A stretch of 64,000 bases of DNA, from positions 310,001 through 374,000 of the forward strand of contig NZ_NPGA01000020.1 in assembly GCF_002259485.1 (NCBI RefSeq), in the 5' to 3' direction. Under the pieces are notes generated by a model, which was not told the DNA's origin, ran no database searches, and was given only the letters and a program-made list of their open reading frames with translations. Position 1 is the first letter of the stretch, and each line of letters opens with the position of its first letter. The translations under genes and the position numbers were made by a program. Of the stretch, positions 43,401 through 52,338 are shown in pieces. This DNA comes from Rhodococcus sp. 14-1411-2a. GTDB taxonomy: Bacteria > Actinomycetota > Actinomycetes > Mycobacteriales > Mycobacteriaceae.

Positions 43401-43964
43401 TTAGGAGTTCACACGCCCGAGGTAGTTTCCGTCACGCGAGTCGACCTTGAGCTTGTCGCCGGTGTTGATGAACAGCGGCACCGAGATCTCGGCTCCGGTC
43501 TCGAGGGTCGCCGGCTTGGTGCCGCCGGTGGAGCGATCGCCCTGCAGGCCGGGATCGGTGTGCTTGACCTCGAGCTCGACGGTGACGGGAAGCTCGACGT
43601 ACAGCGGAACGCCCTCGTGCATGGCGACCTGAACGCGGAGGTTCTCGAGCAGGAAGCGTGCGCCGTCACCGACGGTGGCCTCACCGATCGAGAGCTGGTC
43701 GTATGTGTCGGCGTCCATGAACACGTAGTCGCTGCCGTCGTGGTAGAGGTACGTCATGTCGCGGCGGTCGACCGTTGCGGTCTCGACCTTCACACCGGCG
43801 TTGAACGTCTTGTCGACGACCTTGCCCGAGAGCACGTTCTTGAGCTTGGTCCGCACGAATGCGGGTCCCTTACCTGGCTTGACGTGCTGGAATTCGATGA
43901 TCGACCACAGCTGGTTCTCCAGGTTGAGAACCAGTCCGTTCTTGAAATCGCTGGTGGAAGCCAC
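43401..43964 (-). CDS. efp: Translation elongation factor P
   Basis: Relieves ribosome stalling at consecutive prolines. 187 residues with the KOW-like N-terminal domain and two OB-folds. The loop reads HVKPGKGPAFVRTKLKN with the tip lysine at K32. E. coli modifies the equivalent lysine; no modification genes (epmA/epmB/ymfI) are seen in the window. The signature near the C-terminus is LKVDSRDGNYLGRVNS. Located between pepQ (77 bp upstream) and nusB. Confidence 0.97.
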   Translation of the reverse strand: MASTSDFKNGLVLNLENQLWSIIEFQHVKPGKGPAFVRTKLKNVLSGKVVDKTFNAGVKVETATVDRRDMTYLYHDGSDYVFMDADTYDQLSIGEATVGDGARFLLENLRVQVAMHEGVPLYVELPVTVELEVKHTDPGLQGDRSTGGTKPATLETGAEISVPLFINTGDKLKVDSRDGNYLGRVNS

Positions 43965-44041
43965 TTGCTTCGCGTCTCCTCAATCGTTTGTGCGCGTGAC
44001 GCGCCGTCGGTCACGGGCTTGGATTCGCTCCCGCCCGCGCG

Positions 44042-45145
44042 CTAGACGGACGTGAGTTCCTTGCTTGTCAGGGTGAGCAGTTCCGGACCCCCGTCGCGAA
44101 CGACGAGTGTGTCCTCGATCCGAACGCCGCCGCGACCGGAGAAGTAGACACCCGGCTCGACGGTGACCGCTGCACCGCTCAGCAGTGTACCGGTGCTCGT
44201 CTTCGCGATTCCCGGCGCTTCGTGGATTTCCAGGCCGACGCCATGGCCGAGCCCGTGGAGGAAGTACTCCCCGTACCCTGCGTCCTCGATCACCGAGCGT
44301 GACGCGGCGTCGACCGAGGCGGTGGTCACTCCCGGTGCCAGGGCGTCGCGACCGGCAGTCTGCGACCGCTGCACCAGCTCGTACAGATCGCGCTGCCACT
44401 GCGCGGGACTACCGATGGCGAAGGTTCGAGTCATGTCCGAGTGGTAGCCGCCGACGAGTGCACCGAAGTCGAGCTTGACGAAGTCGCCGTCGGCCAACAC
44501 CGCATCGGTGGGCCGGTGGTGCGGGACCGCCGAGTTGGCACCCGCCGCAACGATGGTCTCGAACGAGATCGCATCGGCACCGTGGTCGAGCATCGCCGAT
44601 TCCAGCTCGCGGGCCACCTCACGCTCGGTCCGGCCTGCCCGGATGCCGCCTCCACCGATCAATCGAGCCAGGGCCTCGTCGGCGGCGCGGCAGGCGTCCC
44701 GGAGCAACCCCACCTCGAACTCGTCCTTGACCATGCGCAAGGACTCCACGACACCCGGTGCGCGGACCAACTCCGCAGCACCGTCGAGCTCGGACCACGC
44801 GCGATGGGCGTCGACGGTCACCACGTGACTCTCGAAACCGATCCGGCCGCCGCTACCCGACACGCCCGATCGAAGCAGGTGTATCGCCGACGCCCGGTCG
44901 ATCTCGGCCCGAAGATCCGGCACCTGCTCGGCCACCTGAGTGACGTACCGACCGTCGGTGCAGATGACCGTCCGATCCTCGTCACCGGCCGAATCGGCCA
45001 CCGAGACCAGTAGCGCGGCGTTGGACCCGGTGAATCCAGTCAGATATCGCACGTTGAGAAGATCGGTGATCAGCATCGAATCGAGTCCGTCGGCGGCCAA
45101 CAGTTCTCGTAGGGCACCACGACGGGCACCGAAATCGGCAGGCAT
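44042..45145 (-). CDS. pepQ: Xaa-Pro aminopeptidase/dipeptidase (M24 family)
   Basis: 367 residues with a creatinase-like N-terminal domain and a pita-bread catalytic domain. The metal ligands of family M24 are visible: two Asp in VKLDFGALVGGYHSDMTRT, His in HGLGHGVGLEIHEAPG, Glu in VTVEPGVYF and Glu in GVRIEDTLVV. It is expected to cleave peptides with proline in second position, in the cytosol. ATG 45145 is used; a longer frame upstream would run into the divergent membrane gene's promoter. Next to efp, as in most actinobacteria and many Firmicutes. Confidence 0.93.
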   Translation of the reverse strand: MPADFGARRGALRELLAADGLDSMLITDLLNVRYLTGFTGSNAALLVSVADSAGDEDRTVICTDGRYVTQVAEQVPDLRAEIDRASAIHLLRSGVSGSGGRIGFESHVVTVDAHRAWSELDGAAELVRAPGVVESLRMVKDEFEVGLLRDACRAADEALARLIGGGGIRAGRTEREVARELESAMLDHGADAISFETIVAAGANSAVPHHRPTDAVLADGDFVKLDFGALVGGYHSDMTRTFAIGSPAQWQRDLYELVQRSQTAGRDALAPGVTTASVDAASRSVIEDAGYGEYFLHGLGHGVGLEIHEAPGIAKTSTGTLLSGAAVTVEPGVYFSGRGGVRIEDTLVVRDGGPELLTLTSKELTSV

Positions 45146-45251
45146 GAGCCCGACATTACCGGTCGCCCCACAGGCTCCCCCTCCCTCGACCGGCTCGTCG
45201 AACTTGTGGGCCCCGACACACAAACTTCGACGTGCGGATATGCTGTGCCGC

Positions 45252-45911
45252 ATGACTGGGTGGGCAGTGCGTGGCATAAGTATGGGATTGGTCAACGTCG
45301 TCGTCCGACTGCTGCTGGGGGCAGCAGTGTCGATGTGGCCGCTGAGCGGATCGGCACTGCGCTGGGTGGCATACGCCCTCGTGCTGCTCGTCATCATCGT
45401 GTGGGCCGGCATCGATGGAATCCGCGACCGGCGCAAGCATCCCGACCCCGAGGACGGCGAGGACCTCACCATGGTCTGGCTCAAAGCCGCTGTGGTCGGT
45501 GGACTCCTCGGTGGTCTCCTGAGCTGGATCGTCGACTTCTTCGTCGACTTCAGCCTGGGTCAGAACGGTCTGGTCTTCGAGCTCACGTCCGGAGCCGCGT
45601 TCACGATTCTCACCATCTTCATCGGTGCCAGCGTCGCGGTGTTCGTGGGACGACAGATCGTCAACCGCGAGGCCAAGAAGAAGTTGGCCACCTCGGACGC
45701 CGAACGTGCGCACGACCGCCAGCTGGTCAACGCCGGCCAGGAGAACCGTTCGGGTCAGGCAGAGGCGACGCGGACCGAACCCACGCGGACCGAAACGCAG
45801 TGGGCTCCCGAGCACGGCGACGCCGACACCGAGGTGTTCTCGGCAGTGGACGCGGACGGCAAGCCGCGGCTCGACAAGCGCGGCCGCCACGGCAGCGCCG
45901 ACGGTTCCTGA
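45252..45911 (+). CDS. Conserved four-helix membrane protein (B-4DMT-like)
   Basis: 219 residues. Four hydrophobic segments: ISMGLVNVVVRLLLGAAVSM, LRWVAYALVLLVIIVWAG, WLKAAVVGGLLGGLLSWIV and AAFTILTIFIGASVAVFVG. A ~75-residue hydrophilic, charged C-terminal tail follows, with Glu-Ala-Thr-Arg-Thr-Glu repeats. By position (divergent from pepQ, near aroB) and topology it matches mycobacterial Rv2536. Proteins of this type are sometimes annotated as B-4DMT transporters; transport activity is not shown by sequence. It lies divergently 107 bp from pepQ. Confidence 0.75.
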   Translation: MTGWAVRGISMGLVNVVVRLLLGAAVSMWPLSGSALRWVAYALVLLVIIVWAGIDGIRDRRKHPDPEDGEDLTMVWLKAAVVGGLLGGLLSWIVDFFVDFSLGQNGLVFELTSGAAFTILTIFIGASVAVFVGRQIVNREAKKKLATSDAERAHDRQLVNAGQENRSGQAEATRTEPTRTETQWAPEHGDADTEVFSAVDADGKPRLDKRGRHGSADGS

Positions 45912-45928
45912 CTCCCCTACATCGACCT

Positions 45929-45969
45929 ACGGGCGGTGATCGACGCTGTAAGCGTCGATCACCGCCCGT
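45929..45969. terminator. Very strong bidirectional hairpin between a membrane gene and aroB
   Basis: A perfect 19-bp inverted repeat (45929-45947 and 45951-45969) with a 3-nt GTA loop, centred on GATCGACGCT/AGCGTCGATC. It fills most of the 89-bp gap between convergent genes, so it probably ends both transcripts. No U-tract is present on either side. Confidence 0.85.
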
Positions 45970-46000
45970 TGTCGTCAGGCCCCGAGACGGGCCGACGGCG

Positions 46001-47113
46001 TCACAACATGATGGCCGACCCACCTGCGGCCGGGGCCTCGCGGCCGACCGCGGAGAATGCAGCGACGAGCAGTGCCGGATCCGGACCTTCGAGCCGTCCG
46101 GGCTTGGCCAAACCGTCCAGAACCACGAACCGCAGCAGCCCGGCCCGGTTCTTCTTGTCCGTCTGCATGCCCTTGAGCAGATCCGAGAACGCATACTCGT
46201 CGTAGGTGACCGGCAATCCGACCGATTCGAGAATCGAACGGTGGCGGTCGGCAGTGGCGTCGTCCAGGCGTCCGGCCAGACGTCCCAGCTCGGCCGCGAA
46301 CACCAGACCGACCGACACCGCGGCACCGTGACGCCACCGGTACTGCTCCCGCCGCTCGATGGCGTGCGCGAGCGTGTGCCCGTAGTTCAGGATCTCGCGC
46401 AGGTTCGACTCACGCAGATCTGCCGCCACGACCTTCGCCTTGACCTCGACCGAGCGCCGAATCAGCTCCGGGAGCACGTCGCCGGTCGGATCCAGCGCCG
46501 CGGCAGGATCGGCTTCGATGATGTCCAGAATCTTCGGATCGGCGATGAATCCGGTCTTGATCACCTCGGCCAGGCCCGACACGATCTCGTTCTTCGGCAC
46601 GGTCTCCAGGGTCGCCAGATCGATCAACACGGCAGCCGGTTCGTGGAAGGAGCCGACGAGGTTCTTGCCGGCATCGGTATTGATGCCGGTCTTGCCGCCC
46701 ACGGCCGCGTCGACCATGGCCAGCAGCGTCGTCGGGACGTGGACGATACGAACTCCGCGCATCCAGGTCGCGGCCACGAATCCGGCCAGGTCCGTCGCCG
46801 CTCCGCCGCCCAGGCTGACGATGGCGTCGCTGCGAGTGAGACCGATTCGGCCGAGGACCTCCCAGCAGAACCCGGCCACGGCCAGATCCTTGCCGTCCTC
46901 GGCGTCCGGAATCTCGATGCGATGAGCGTCGATTCCCTTGTCCGCCAACGCCGCTCGCACTGCTTCCGCGGTCTCTGCCAGCGGAGGCTGGTGGAAGATC
47001 GCCACGGTGGCCGTTCCGGCGAGCTGGTCGACGAGATCCGTCAACAGACCTCGGCCGATGATCACCGGGTACGGGTTGGCAGTCTCGACCTGGACGCGCA
47101 CTGGCTCTGTCAT
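46001..47113 (-). CDS. aroB: 3-dehydroquinate synthase
   Basis: Second step of the shikimate pathway, NAD-dependent cyclisation of DAHP. 370 residues. The NAD-binding loop SLGGGAATDLAGFVAA and VPTTLLAMVDAAVGGKTGIN (active-site Lys), with the zinc His in YGHTLAHAIE near residue 250, are present. Located 14 bp after aroK in aroC-aroK-aroB. In mycobacteria aroQ (dehydroquinate dehydratase) follows aroB; here a hairpin and a membrane gene follow instead, so aroQ must lie elsewhere. Confidence 0.97.
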   Translation of the reverse strand: MTEPVRVQVETANPYPVIIGRGLLTDLVDQLAGTATVAIFHQPPLAETAEAVRAALADKGIDAHRIEIPDAEDGKDLAVAGFCWEVLGRIGLTRSDAIVSLGGGAATDLAGFVAATWMRGVRIVHVPTTLLAMVDAAVGGKTGINTDAGKNLVGSFHEPAAVLIDLATLETVPKNEIVSGLAEVIKTGFIADPKILDIIEADPAAALDPTGDVLPELIRRSVEVKAKVVAADLRESNLREILNYGHTLAHAIERREQYRWRHGAAVSVGLVFAAELGRLAGRLDDATADRHRSILESVGLPVTYDEYAFSDLLKGMQTDKKNRAGLLRFVVLDGLAKPGRLEGPDPALLVAAFSAVGREAPAAGGSAIML

Positions 47114-47127
47114 CGAATCACCTTCAT

Positions 47128-47679
47128 CTACTGGGGGTTTTTCTCGTTCGCATCGCGCCCGGGAACAGGGGCGATGGCGGTCAGCTTCGACACCAACTGG
47201 CCCACGACCCGAGCGGGGCTGCGACTGTCGGTACGCACGCGCACCGTGGCCACCGATCGATAGAGAGGTCGCCGATGACGCATCAGTTCCTGGTACTTCG
47301 CACGCGGATCAGGACCGGCGAGCAACGGCCGAACCGTGTTCGCACCGGTACGCCGAAGCCCTTCGGCCACACTGATTTCCAGGTACACCACGGTATGCCC
47401 GGACAGCAGGGCGCGGGTCGCGGGCGACAGCACAGCACCACCACCGAGGGAGACGATCCCGTCGTGCGAGGCCAGAGCACCGGCGACTATCCGCTCCTCG
47501 ATCTGCCGGAAGGCCGGCTCGCCGTCGTGCGAGAAGATATCGGCGATCGTACGACCGGTGTCTCGCTCGATGGCCACATCGGTGTCGAACAGGTCCAGGT
47601 CGAGAGCCTGTGCCAGCCGCCGACCGATCGTCGACTTGCCTGCTCCCGGCGGTCCGACGAGGACCGCGTACGGGGTCAT
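47128..47679 (-). CDS. aroK: Shikimate kinase
   Basis: Phosphorylates shikimate at O3. 183 residues. P-loop VLVGPPGAGKSTIGRRLA, the shikimate-binding DLFDTDVAIERDTG, GGGAVLSPATRALL and the lid region NTVRPLLAGPDPRAKYQEL are present. The ATG overlaps the aroC stop by 4 bp. Confidence 0.97.
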   Translation of the reverse strand: MTPYAVLVGPPGAGKSTIGRRLAQALDLDLFDTDVAIERDTGRTIADIFSHDGEPAFRQIEERIVAGALASHDGIVSLGGGAVLSPATRALLSGHTVVYLEISVAEGLRRTGANTVRPLLAGPDPRAKYQELMRHRRPLYRSVATVRVRTDSRSPARVVGQLVSKLTAIAPVPGRDANEKNPQ

Positions 47680-48863
47680 CGTGGAGGTCGGGCGGCGGTG
47701 CCCTTCACGTAGTGGTCGACGTTGCTCGTCGTCTCCGCCAGCGAGTCCCCACCGAACTTCTCCAACGCTGCCTGCGCGACGACCAGGGCGACCATCGTCT
47801 CGGCCACGACACCGGCAGCAGGAACAGCGCAGACATCCGAGCGCTGATGAATGGCCACCGCCTCGTCGCCGGTCGTCATGTCGACCGTTGCCAACGCGCG
47901 CGGAACCGTCGAGATGGGCTTCATCGCCGCCCGCACTCGCAGTGCCTCACCGTTGGTCATACCGCCCTCGATGCCGCCTGCCCGGTTGGTCGAGCGCAAC
48001 ACACCGTCCGGACCGGGCTTGATCTCGTCGTGAGCGACGCTTCCGCGTCGACGCGCGGTCTCGAAGCCATCCCCGATCTCGACCCCCTTGATGGCCTGGA
48101 TTCCCATCAGGGCCGCGGCGAGTCTTGCGTCGAGCTTGCGTTCTCCGGAGACGAACGACCCGAGGCCGACGGGCAGACCGTGCACCACGACCTCGACGAC
48201 GCCGCCGAGGGTGTCACCGTCCTTCTTCGCTGCTTCGATCTCGGCGATCATCGATTCTTCGGCGGCCTTGTCGAAGGCGCGAACCGGAGATGCGTCGATC
48301 GCGTCGAGGTCCGCGCCTGCGGGCGGCGGCCCGACATAGGGGTCGGATGCCCCGATGGAGATCACGTGGGACACGACATCCACTCCGAACGCCTGCTTCA
48401 GGAACAGGCGGGCGACGGTGCCGATGGCGACCCGGGCGGCTGTCTCACGCGCGCTGGCGCGCTCGAGCACCGGGCGAGCGTCGTCGAAGCCGTACTTGAG
48501 CATCCCGGAGAAGTCGGCGTGGCCGGGCCGCGGCCGCGTCAACGGGGAGTTGCGCGCGAGATCCGCGAGCACTGCCTCGTCGACGGGATCGGCCGACATC
48601 ACCTGCTCCCACTTGGGCCACTCGGTGTTGCCGACCTCGATCGCGACCGGACCACCCATCGTGCGTCCGTGTCGGACACCACCGGTGAGGGTCACTTTGT
48701 CGGCCTCGAACTTCATGCGGGCACCTCGGCCGTAGCCGAGGCGACGGCGAGCAAGTTGAGAGGCAATGTCGTCCGAGGTCACCTCTACTCCCGCGACCAT
48801 TCCTTCGAGAATGGCGACGAGAGCGGGTCCGTGGGATTCTCCGGCAGTTATCCAGCGCAGCAC
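47676..48863 (-). CDS. aroC: Chorismate synthase
   Basis: Final shikimate-pathway step, needs reduced FMN. 395 residues. The N-terminus LRWITAGESHGPALVAILEG and internal signatures RPGHADFSGMLKYGFDDARP (residues ~117-136) and GGIEGGMTNGEALRVRAAMK are the family marks, with the active-site histidines in GESHG and RPGHAD. GTG start, 12 bp after the prepilin peptidase gene. First of aroC-aroK-aroB. Confidence 0.97.
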   Translation of the reverse strand: MLRWITAGESHGPALVAILEGMVAGVEVTSDDIASQLARRRLGYGRGARMKFEADKVTLTGGVRHGRTMGGPVAIEVGNTEWPKWEQVMSADPVDEAVLADLARNSPLTRPRPGHADFSGMLKYGFDDARPVLERASARETAARVAIGTVARLFLKQAFGVDVVSHVISIGASDPYVGPPPAGADLDAIDASPVRAFDKAAEESMIAEIEAAKKDGDTLGGVVEVVVHGLPVGLGSFVSGERKLDARLAAALMGIQAIKGVEIGDGFETARRRGSVAHDEIKPGPDGVLRSTNRAGGIEGGMTNGEALRVRAAMKPISTVPRALATVDMTTGDEAVAIHQRSDVCAVPAAGVVAETMVALVVAQAALEKFGGDSLAETTSNVDHYVKGTAARPPR

Positions 48864-48875
48864 TCGAACATCTTT

Positions 48876-49448
48876 TCACGCCAGGGACGCCGCGGATGCC
48901 AGCAGGGTGGCCGCGCACATGGACGGGCCGTGCGGGATGCGGGCTCGCCGGTGCCCCAACGCCGCGGCGATCGACCCCACCACGGCAGTTGCCACCGGTG
49001 CCGACAGCGCGGCGATCGCCCATCCTCCCCCGCCGCCGACGGACGCGATCGAGCCGACCGACCAGGCGAGTTTGACGTCCCCCGCTCCGAATGCCGCGGG
49101 CGCGAGGAGGTGAACGACGAGGTAGATCGCGAACAACAGAGCACCGCCCAGCAGTGCCCCCGGCGAACCGGTGAACACGAGCGCGATCGTCACCACGACC
49201 GCCCCGGGGACGGTCAAGGCGTTCGGCAACCGGCGTCGCTGCAGGTCGACCGCGCTGAGTGCGGCGAACCACCACGTCGTCACGCACAACGGAACCGCGT
49301 ACTCGGTACCGCCGAAACGCCACCAGACCCATCCGGTACCGATCGCAGACAGCAGCGGCAGGAGCCGAGGACTCCATCGGACCAAACATCGGCGCATCGT
49401 CAGCCCCACAACGGCACCGACCACGACCGCACCACACACGACAATCAT
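48876..49448 (-). CDS. Type IV prepilin peptidase-like membrane protease (A24 family)
   Basis: 190 residues, almost entirely hydrophobic helices (about six). The two catalytic aspartates of A24 prepilin peptidases are visible: AVDLQRRRLPNALT and AFGAGDVKLAW (GxGDxKL-type motif). The N-terminal methylase domain of full-length PilD is absent, as in TadV/FppA-type enzymes. The same small protease precedes aroC in mycobacteria (Rv2551c). No pilin or tad genes are in the window, so its substrate is unknown. ATG 49448 is preferred; in-frame starts up to 49517 exist and would add a non-hydrophobic leader. Confidence 0.85.
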   Translation of the reverse strand: MIVVCGAVVVGAVVGLTMRRCLVRWSPRLLPLLSAIGTGWVWWRFGGTEYAVPLCVTTWWFAALSAVDLQRRRLPNALTVPGAVVVTIALVFTGSPGALLGGALLFAIYLVVHLLAPAAFGAGDVKLAWSVGSIASVGGGGGWAIAALSAPVATAVVGSIAAALGHRRARIPHGPSMCAATLLASAASLA

Positions 49449-49510
49449 GACCGAAGGCTTGCACCACGGCAGCGATCGACTGTGACGAAAGCCCAGGTGG
49501 AACATTGCCC

Positions 49511-49571
49511 TGTGCACAACTCGGGGCCTGTGGACTACTCCGGCCCGTGGACTACTCCGGCCCGTGGACTA
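49511..49571. repeat. 17-bp tandem repeat with DnaA-box-like 9-mers
   Basis: Between the prepilin peptidase gene and aroE the motif TGGACTACTCCGGCCCG is repeated (49531-49547, 49548-49564) with a third degenerate unit to about 49582. On the minus strand each unit contains TAGTCCAC(A/G), and 49511-49519 reads TTGTGCACA. These resemble the actinobacterial DnaA box TTGTCCACA with 1-2 mismatches, at spacings of 17-18 bp. Confidence 0.65.
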
Positions 49572-49585
49572 CTGCCGGCTCGAAC

Positions 49586-50425
49586 TCACAACGCGGTGAA
49601 CAGTGCGTCCCGCATGACCGCTCGCGGCGCGGGCCTGCCGGTGAACTGCTCCACCTGCCCGTACGCCTGATTGAGCAGCATCGACAATCCGCTGATGACG
49701 GTTCCACCGGCCTCGTCCACGGCAGTTGCCAGGGGCGTCGGCCAGGGATCGTAGATTGCGTCGAGGACCAGGGGCGCCTGGGCGAGATCCGACGCGATGT
49801 CCGCAGCCCCGGCCGCGGGCACGGTGCTGACGAGCACAGCGGACTCCGCTGCGACGGTGGCGAGCCGAGGGTAGGTCATGTCCGCGAATTCCGCGCGCAT
49901 CCCCGCGGCGACGGCGCAGTCCAGTGTGTCTCGGGCGCGGTCGGCCGACCGCGCGACGACAGTGACCGCAGTCGCTCCGAGTCCGGCCAGCGCCACGATC
50001 GCCGGCCTCGACGTTCCTCCTGCGCCGACCACCGTCACGGTGCGACCGGACAGGTCCTCGATTCCGGCGTCGCGCAGTGCACCGACTATCCCATCGACGT
50101 CCGTGCAATCGGCGCGCCAGCCCGACTCGGTGCGCACCAGGGTGTTCGCCGAGCCGGCCAGAACTGCCCGCGCGGTGCGCTCGGTCGCGTACGCCAGAGC
50201 CGCGACCTTGCCCGGCATGGTGACCGACACGCCGACCCATTCGGGGCCGAAACCGTCGAGCAGGCCGGGCAACTGCTCACCGGTGCAGTCGATGCGCTCG
50301 TACGTCCAGTCGGCGAGGCCGAGCGCGCGGTACGCGGCACAGTGCAGCACCGGCGACTTCGAGTGTTCGACAGGGCTTCCGAGTACAGCGGCGCGCACGT
50401 CAGCGGCCGCTGTCGAGGAAGCCAC
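49586..50425 (-). CDS. aroE: Shikimate dehydrogenase
   Basis: NADPH-dependent reduction of 3-dehydroshikimate. 279 residues. SPVEHSKSPVLHCAAYRALG near the N-terminus is the substrate-binding segment; GVSVTMPGKVAALAY carries the catalytic Lys. The Rossmann loop is VTVVGAGGTSRPAIVAL. GTG 50425 is given; GTG 50398, located two bases after the mltG stop codon, gives a start closer to the family (RAAVLGSPVEHS) and is a strong alternative. It follows mltG on the same strand. Confidence 0.95.
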   Translation of the reverse strand: MASSTAAADVRAAVLGSPVEHSKSPVLHCAAYRALGLADWTYERIDCTGEQLPGLLDGFGPEWVGVSVTMPGKVAALAYATERTARAVLAGSANTLVRTESGWRADCTDVDGIVGALRDAGIEDLSGRTVTVVGAGGTSRPAIVALAGLGATAVTVVARSADRARDTLDCAVAAGMRAEFADMTYPRLATVAAESAVLVSTVPAAGAADIASDLAQAPLVLDAIYDPWPTPLATAVDEAGGTVISGLSMLLNQAYGQVEQFTGRPAPRAVMRDALFTAL

Positions 50426-51806
50426 CCTCGACCTTGGTGATGTTGGCCAGGTGTTCCTCGTAGCTGCGGGTGAACAGGGTTTCGCCCGCCTGGTTGATGG
50501 TCACGAAGTACAGCCAGTCACCGTCGGCGGGCATCTCGACCGCCTGCACCGCACCGATACTCGGCGAGGAGATCGGAGTTGCCGGCAGCCCTTCGCTGGC
50601 ATAGGTGTTCCACGGTGTGACGCGGGCGCGATCGGCGTCGGTGGTGGCCACCTCGGTCGTGTCGAGCGAGTAGTTGACCGTCGAGTCGAACTCGAGCTTC
50701 TGCGGCACCGCGAGCCGATTGAGGATCACCCGGGCCACCTTGCTGAAGTCCTGCGGCAGCGACTCCCGCTCGACGAGCGACGCAGCGACGAGGGTGTCGT
50801 ACGGAGTCAGCCCGGAGTTGGCACCCGCGGTGAGGATTCCGGTGTCCTCGTAGCGGGTCGCGCTCTCGGACACCAGCTGCTTCAGAATGTCGGTCGGAGC
50901 CGCGCTGGGATCGAAGTCCCAGGTTCCTGCGGCGATCAGGCCTTCGAGCTGGCGATCGCGGTCCGGGACTCCCTCGACGCGATCGGTGGCCCAGTCGGGC
51001 ACGCCCAAGGCGGCCGGGTCGTCCACGGCTCCGGCCACGTTGAGGTCGTCGTAGCTCACGCAGGTGGGGGTTCCACTGCCGGTTCGGTCCACGCAGCTGG
51101 CCTCGGAGATCAGGGTGTAGATGCCCTTCTTGACGGCACCGGTGTTCACGTCGCGCGCGTCGTGCAGCTGACGGCCCTCCGAGATCACCATGTTGCCCAC
51201 CCGGGACGCGGGGTCGACGAGTTCGTTCACGGCCTGCGAGGCAGGCACGTTGCTGGCGAGCAGATAGAAACCGGGTTGAACCGAGGTGATGGCGTTGTTC
51301 AGGAGCGCCGCTTCGAGGAAGGCTCCCGAACTGGCGACCACACCCTTGTCCGCTGCCTGGGTACCGATCTGTTGCGCGGTGTCGTTGGGATGAACCTGAA
51401 TCACCACGCCGTCCCCCGGTGAGCCCGCGGTGAAGTCGGCGTTCGGTGTCGTGCGATTGCCGAACTTGTTCACCGCGAAATACGCTCCTCCCGCGACTGC
51501 CACGACCAGTACGAGCCCGAGTACCAGAGCGATCAGGCGGCCGCGGCGCTTGCGGCTGGAGGCAGCTCGGTCCTTCCGGGTCGCGGCACGGCTGCGGCCG
51601 ACCTCCTGTGGCAACGCTCCGCGCTCGGCCTCGTGCTCCCGATCTGCGTCACGAGAGGACCGGGGATGCGGCTCCTGATGCTGCGGCGGGCCGTGCACAG
51701 CGCGGTGGAACTCGCTGCCCTCGTCCACGCGATAGCCGATCGGGTCGGTGTGCGCCTCGTCCGAGCGCGCATCTCGCCGGTCCCGATCGGACCCTTCGTA
51801 GTTCAC
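50400..51806 (-). CDS. mltG: Endolytic murein transglycosylase MltG
   Basis: 468 residues. Cuts nascent peptidoglycan strands and so sets glycan length. A ~90-residue polar, charged cytosolic tail is followed by one membrane helix (LIALVLGLVLVVAVAGGAYF, ~92-111). A LysM-like region (GVVIQVHPNDTAQQIG) and the YceG/MltG domain follow. The catalytic Glu is in TLVAASLVERESLPQDFSKV near residue 355. The C-terminus contains TPWNTYASEGLPATPISSPS, a family hallmark. GTG start overlapping the ruvX stop by 4 bp. Confidence 0.95.
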   Translation of the reverse strand: MNYEGSDRDRRDARSDEAHTDPIGYRVDEGSEFHRAVHGPPQHQEPHPRSSRDADREHEAERGALPQEVGRSRAATRKDRAASSRKRRGRLIALVLGLVLVVAVAGGAYFAVNKFGNRTTPNADFTAGSPGDGVVIQVHPNDTAQQIGTQAADKGVVASSGAFLEAALLNNAITSVQPGFYLLASNVPASQAVNELVDPASRVGNMVISEGRQLHDARDVNTGAVKKGIYTLISEASCVDRTGSGTPTCVSYDDLNVAGAVDDPAALGVPDWATDRVEGVPDRDRQLEGLIAAGTWDFDPSAAPTDILKQLVSESATRYEDTGILTAGANSGLTPYDTLVAASLVERESLPQDFSKVARVILNRLAVPQKLEFDSTVNYSLDTTEVATTDADRARVTPWNTYASEGLPATPISSPSIGAVQAVEMPADGDWLYFVTINQAGETLFTRSYEEHLANITKVEGGFLDSGR

Positions 51807-52333
51807 TCGTCGACCTCCGTCGATCCTGAATTGTTCGCTGCACGATCCGATACGGCACGGCGCTCGTCGAGCCAGCCCTGCAGTATCGCGACCGCCGCAG
51901 CCTGATCGATCACCGATCGTTGGTTCTTGGCTCGCACTCCACTGTCCCGTAGCGCGCGCGATGCACTCACGGTAGTCAGTCGCTCGTCGGCCATCCGAAT
52001 CGGCACATCACCCAGTCGCCGGTGCAGGGAGCGGCCGAATTTCTCGGCTGCGTCGACGGCGTTGCCGCGCTCTCCGCGCAGCGTCCGAGGAAGCCCGATG
52101 ACGATCTCGACGGCCTCGTATTCGGCGACGATCTCCGCCACCCGCGCCACGTCCGGGGCGTCGGGACCCTTGATCTTCGATCGCGGCACGGTCTCGACCG
52201 GCGTGGCGAGTACACCGTCGGGATCGCTCGAGGCGATACCGATGCGCACACTGCCGACGTCGATGCCGATACGACGGCCGCGGCCGGGATCGTCGACTCC
52301 TGGCCGATCGGGGCCGCGCCCCTGAGCTACCAC
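51803..52333 (-). CDS. ruvX: RuvX/YqgF-type Holliday-junction resolvase-like nuclease
   Basis: 176 residues, RNase H-like fold. GRRIGIDVGSVRIGIASSDP (first catalytic Asp), VIGLPRTLRGERGNAVDAA and MADERLTTVSASRAL (second acidic) are the family motifs. YqgF proteins are implicated in 16S rRNA 5'-end processing in E. coli and as resolvases in other bacteria. The N-terminal ~18 residues are Pro/Gly/Arg-rich. It follows alaS by 5 bp, and the alaS-ruvX-mltG-aroE order is conserved in actinobacteria. Confidence 0.93.
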   Translation of the reverse strand: MVAQGRGPDRPGVDDPGRGRRIGIDVGSVRIGIASSDPDGVLATPVETVPRSKIKGPDAPDVARVAEIVAEYEAVEIVIGLPRTLRGERGNAVDAAEKFGRSLHRRLGDVPIRMADERLTTVSASRALRDSGVRAKNQRSVIDQAAAVAILQGWLDERRAVSDRAANNSGSTEVDE

Positions 52334-52338
52334 GATCG

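Noticed and set aside
49531..49582. Possible chromosomal origin because of DnaA-box-like repeats
   Set aside because: No dnaA, dnaN, rpmH, gyrB or parAB genes nearby, no AT-rich unwinding region, and the 9-mers carry mismatches.
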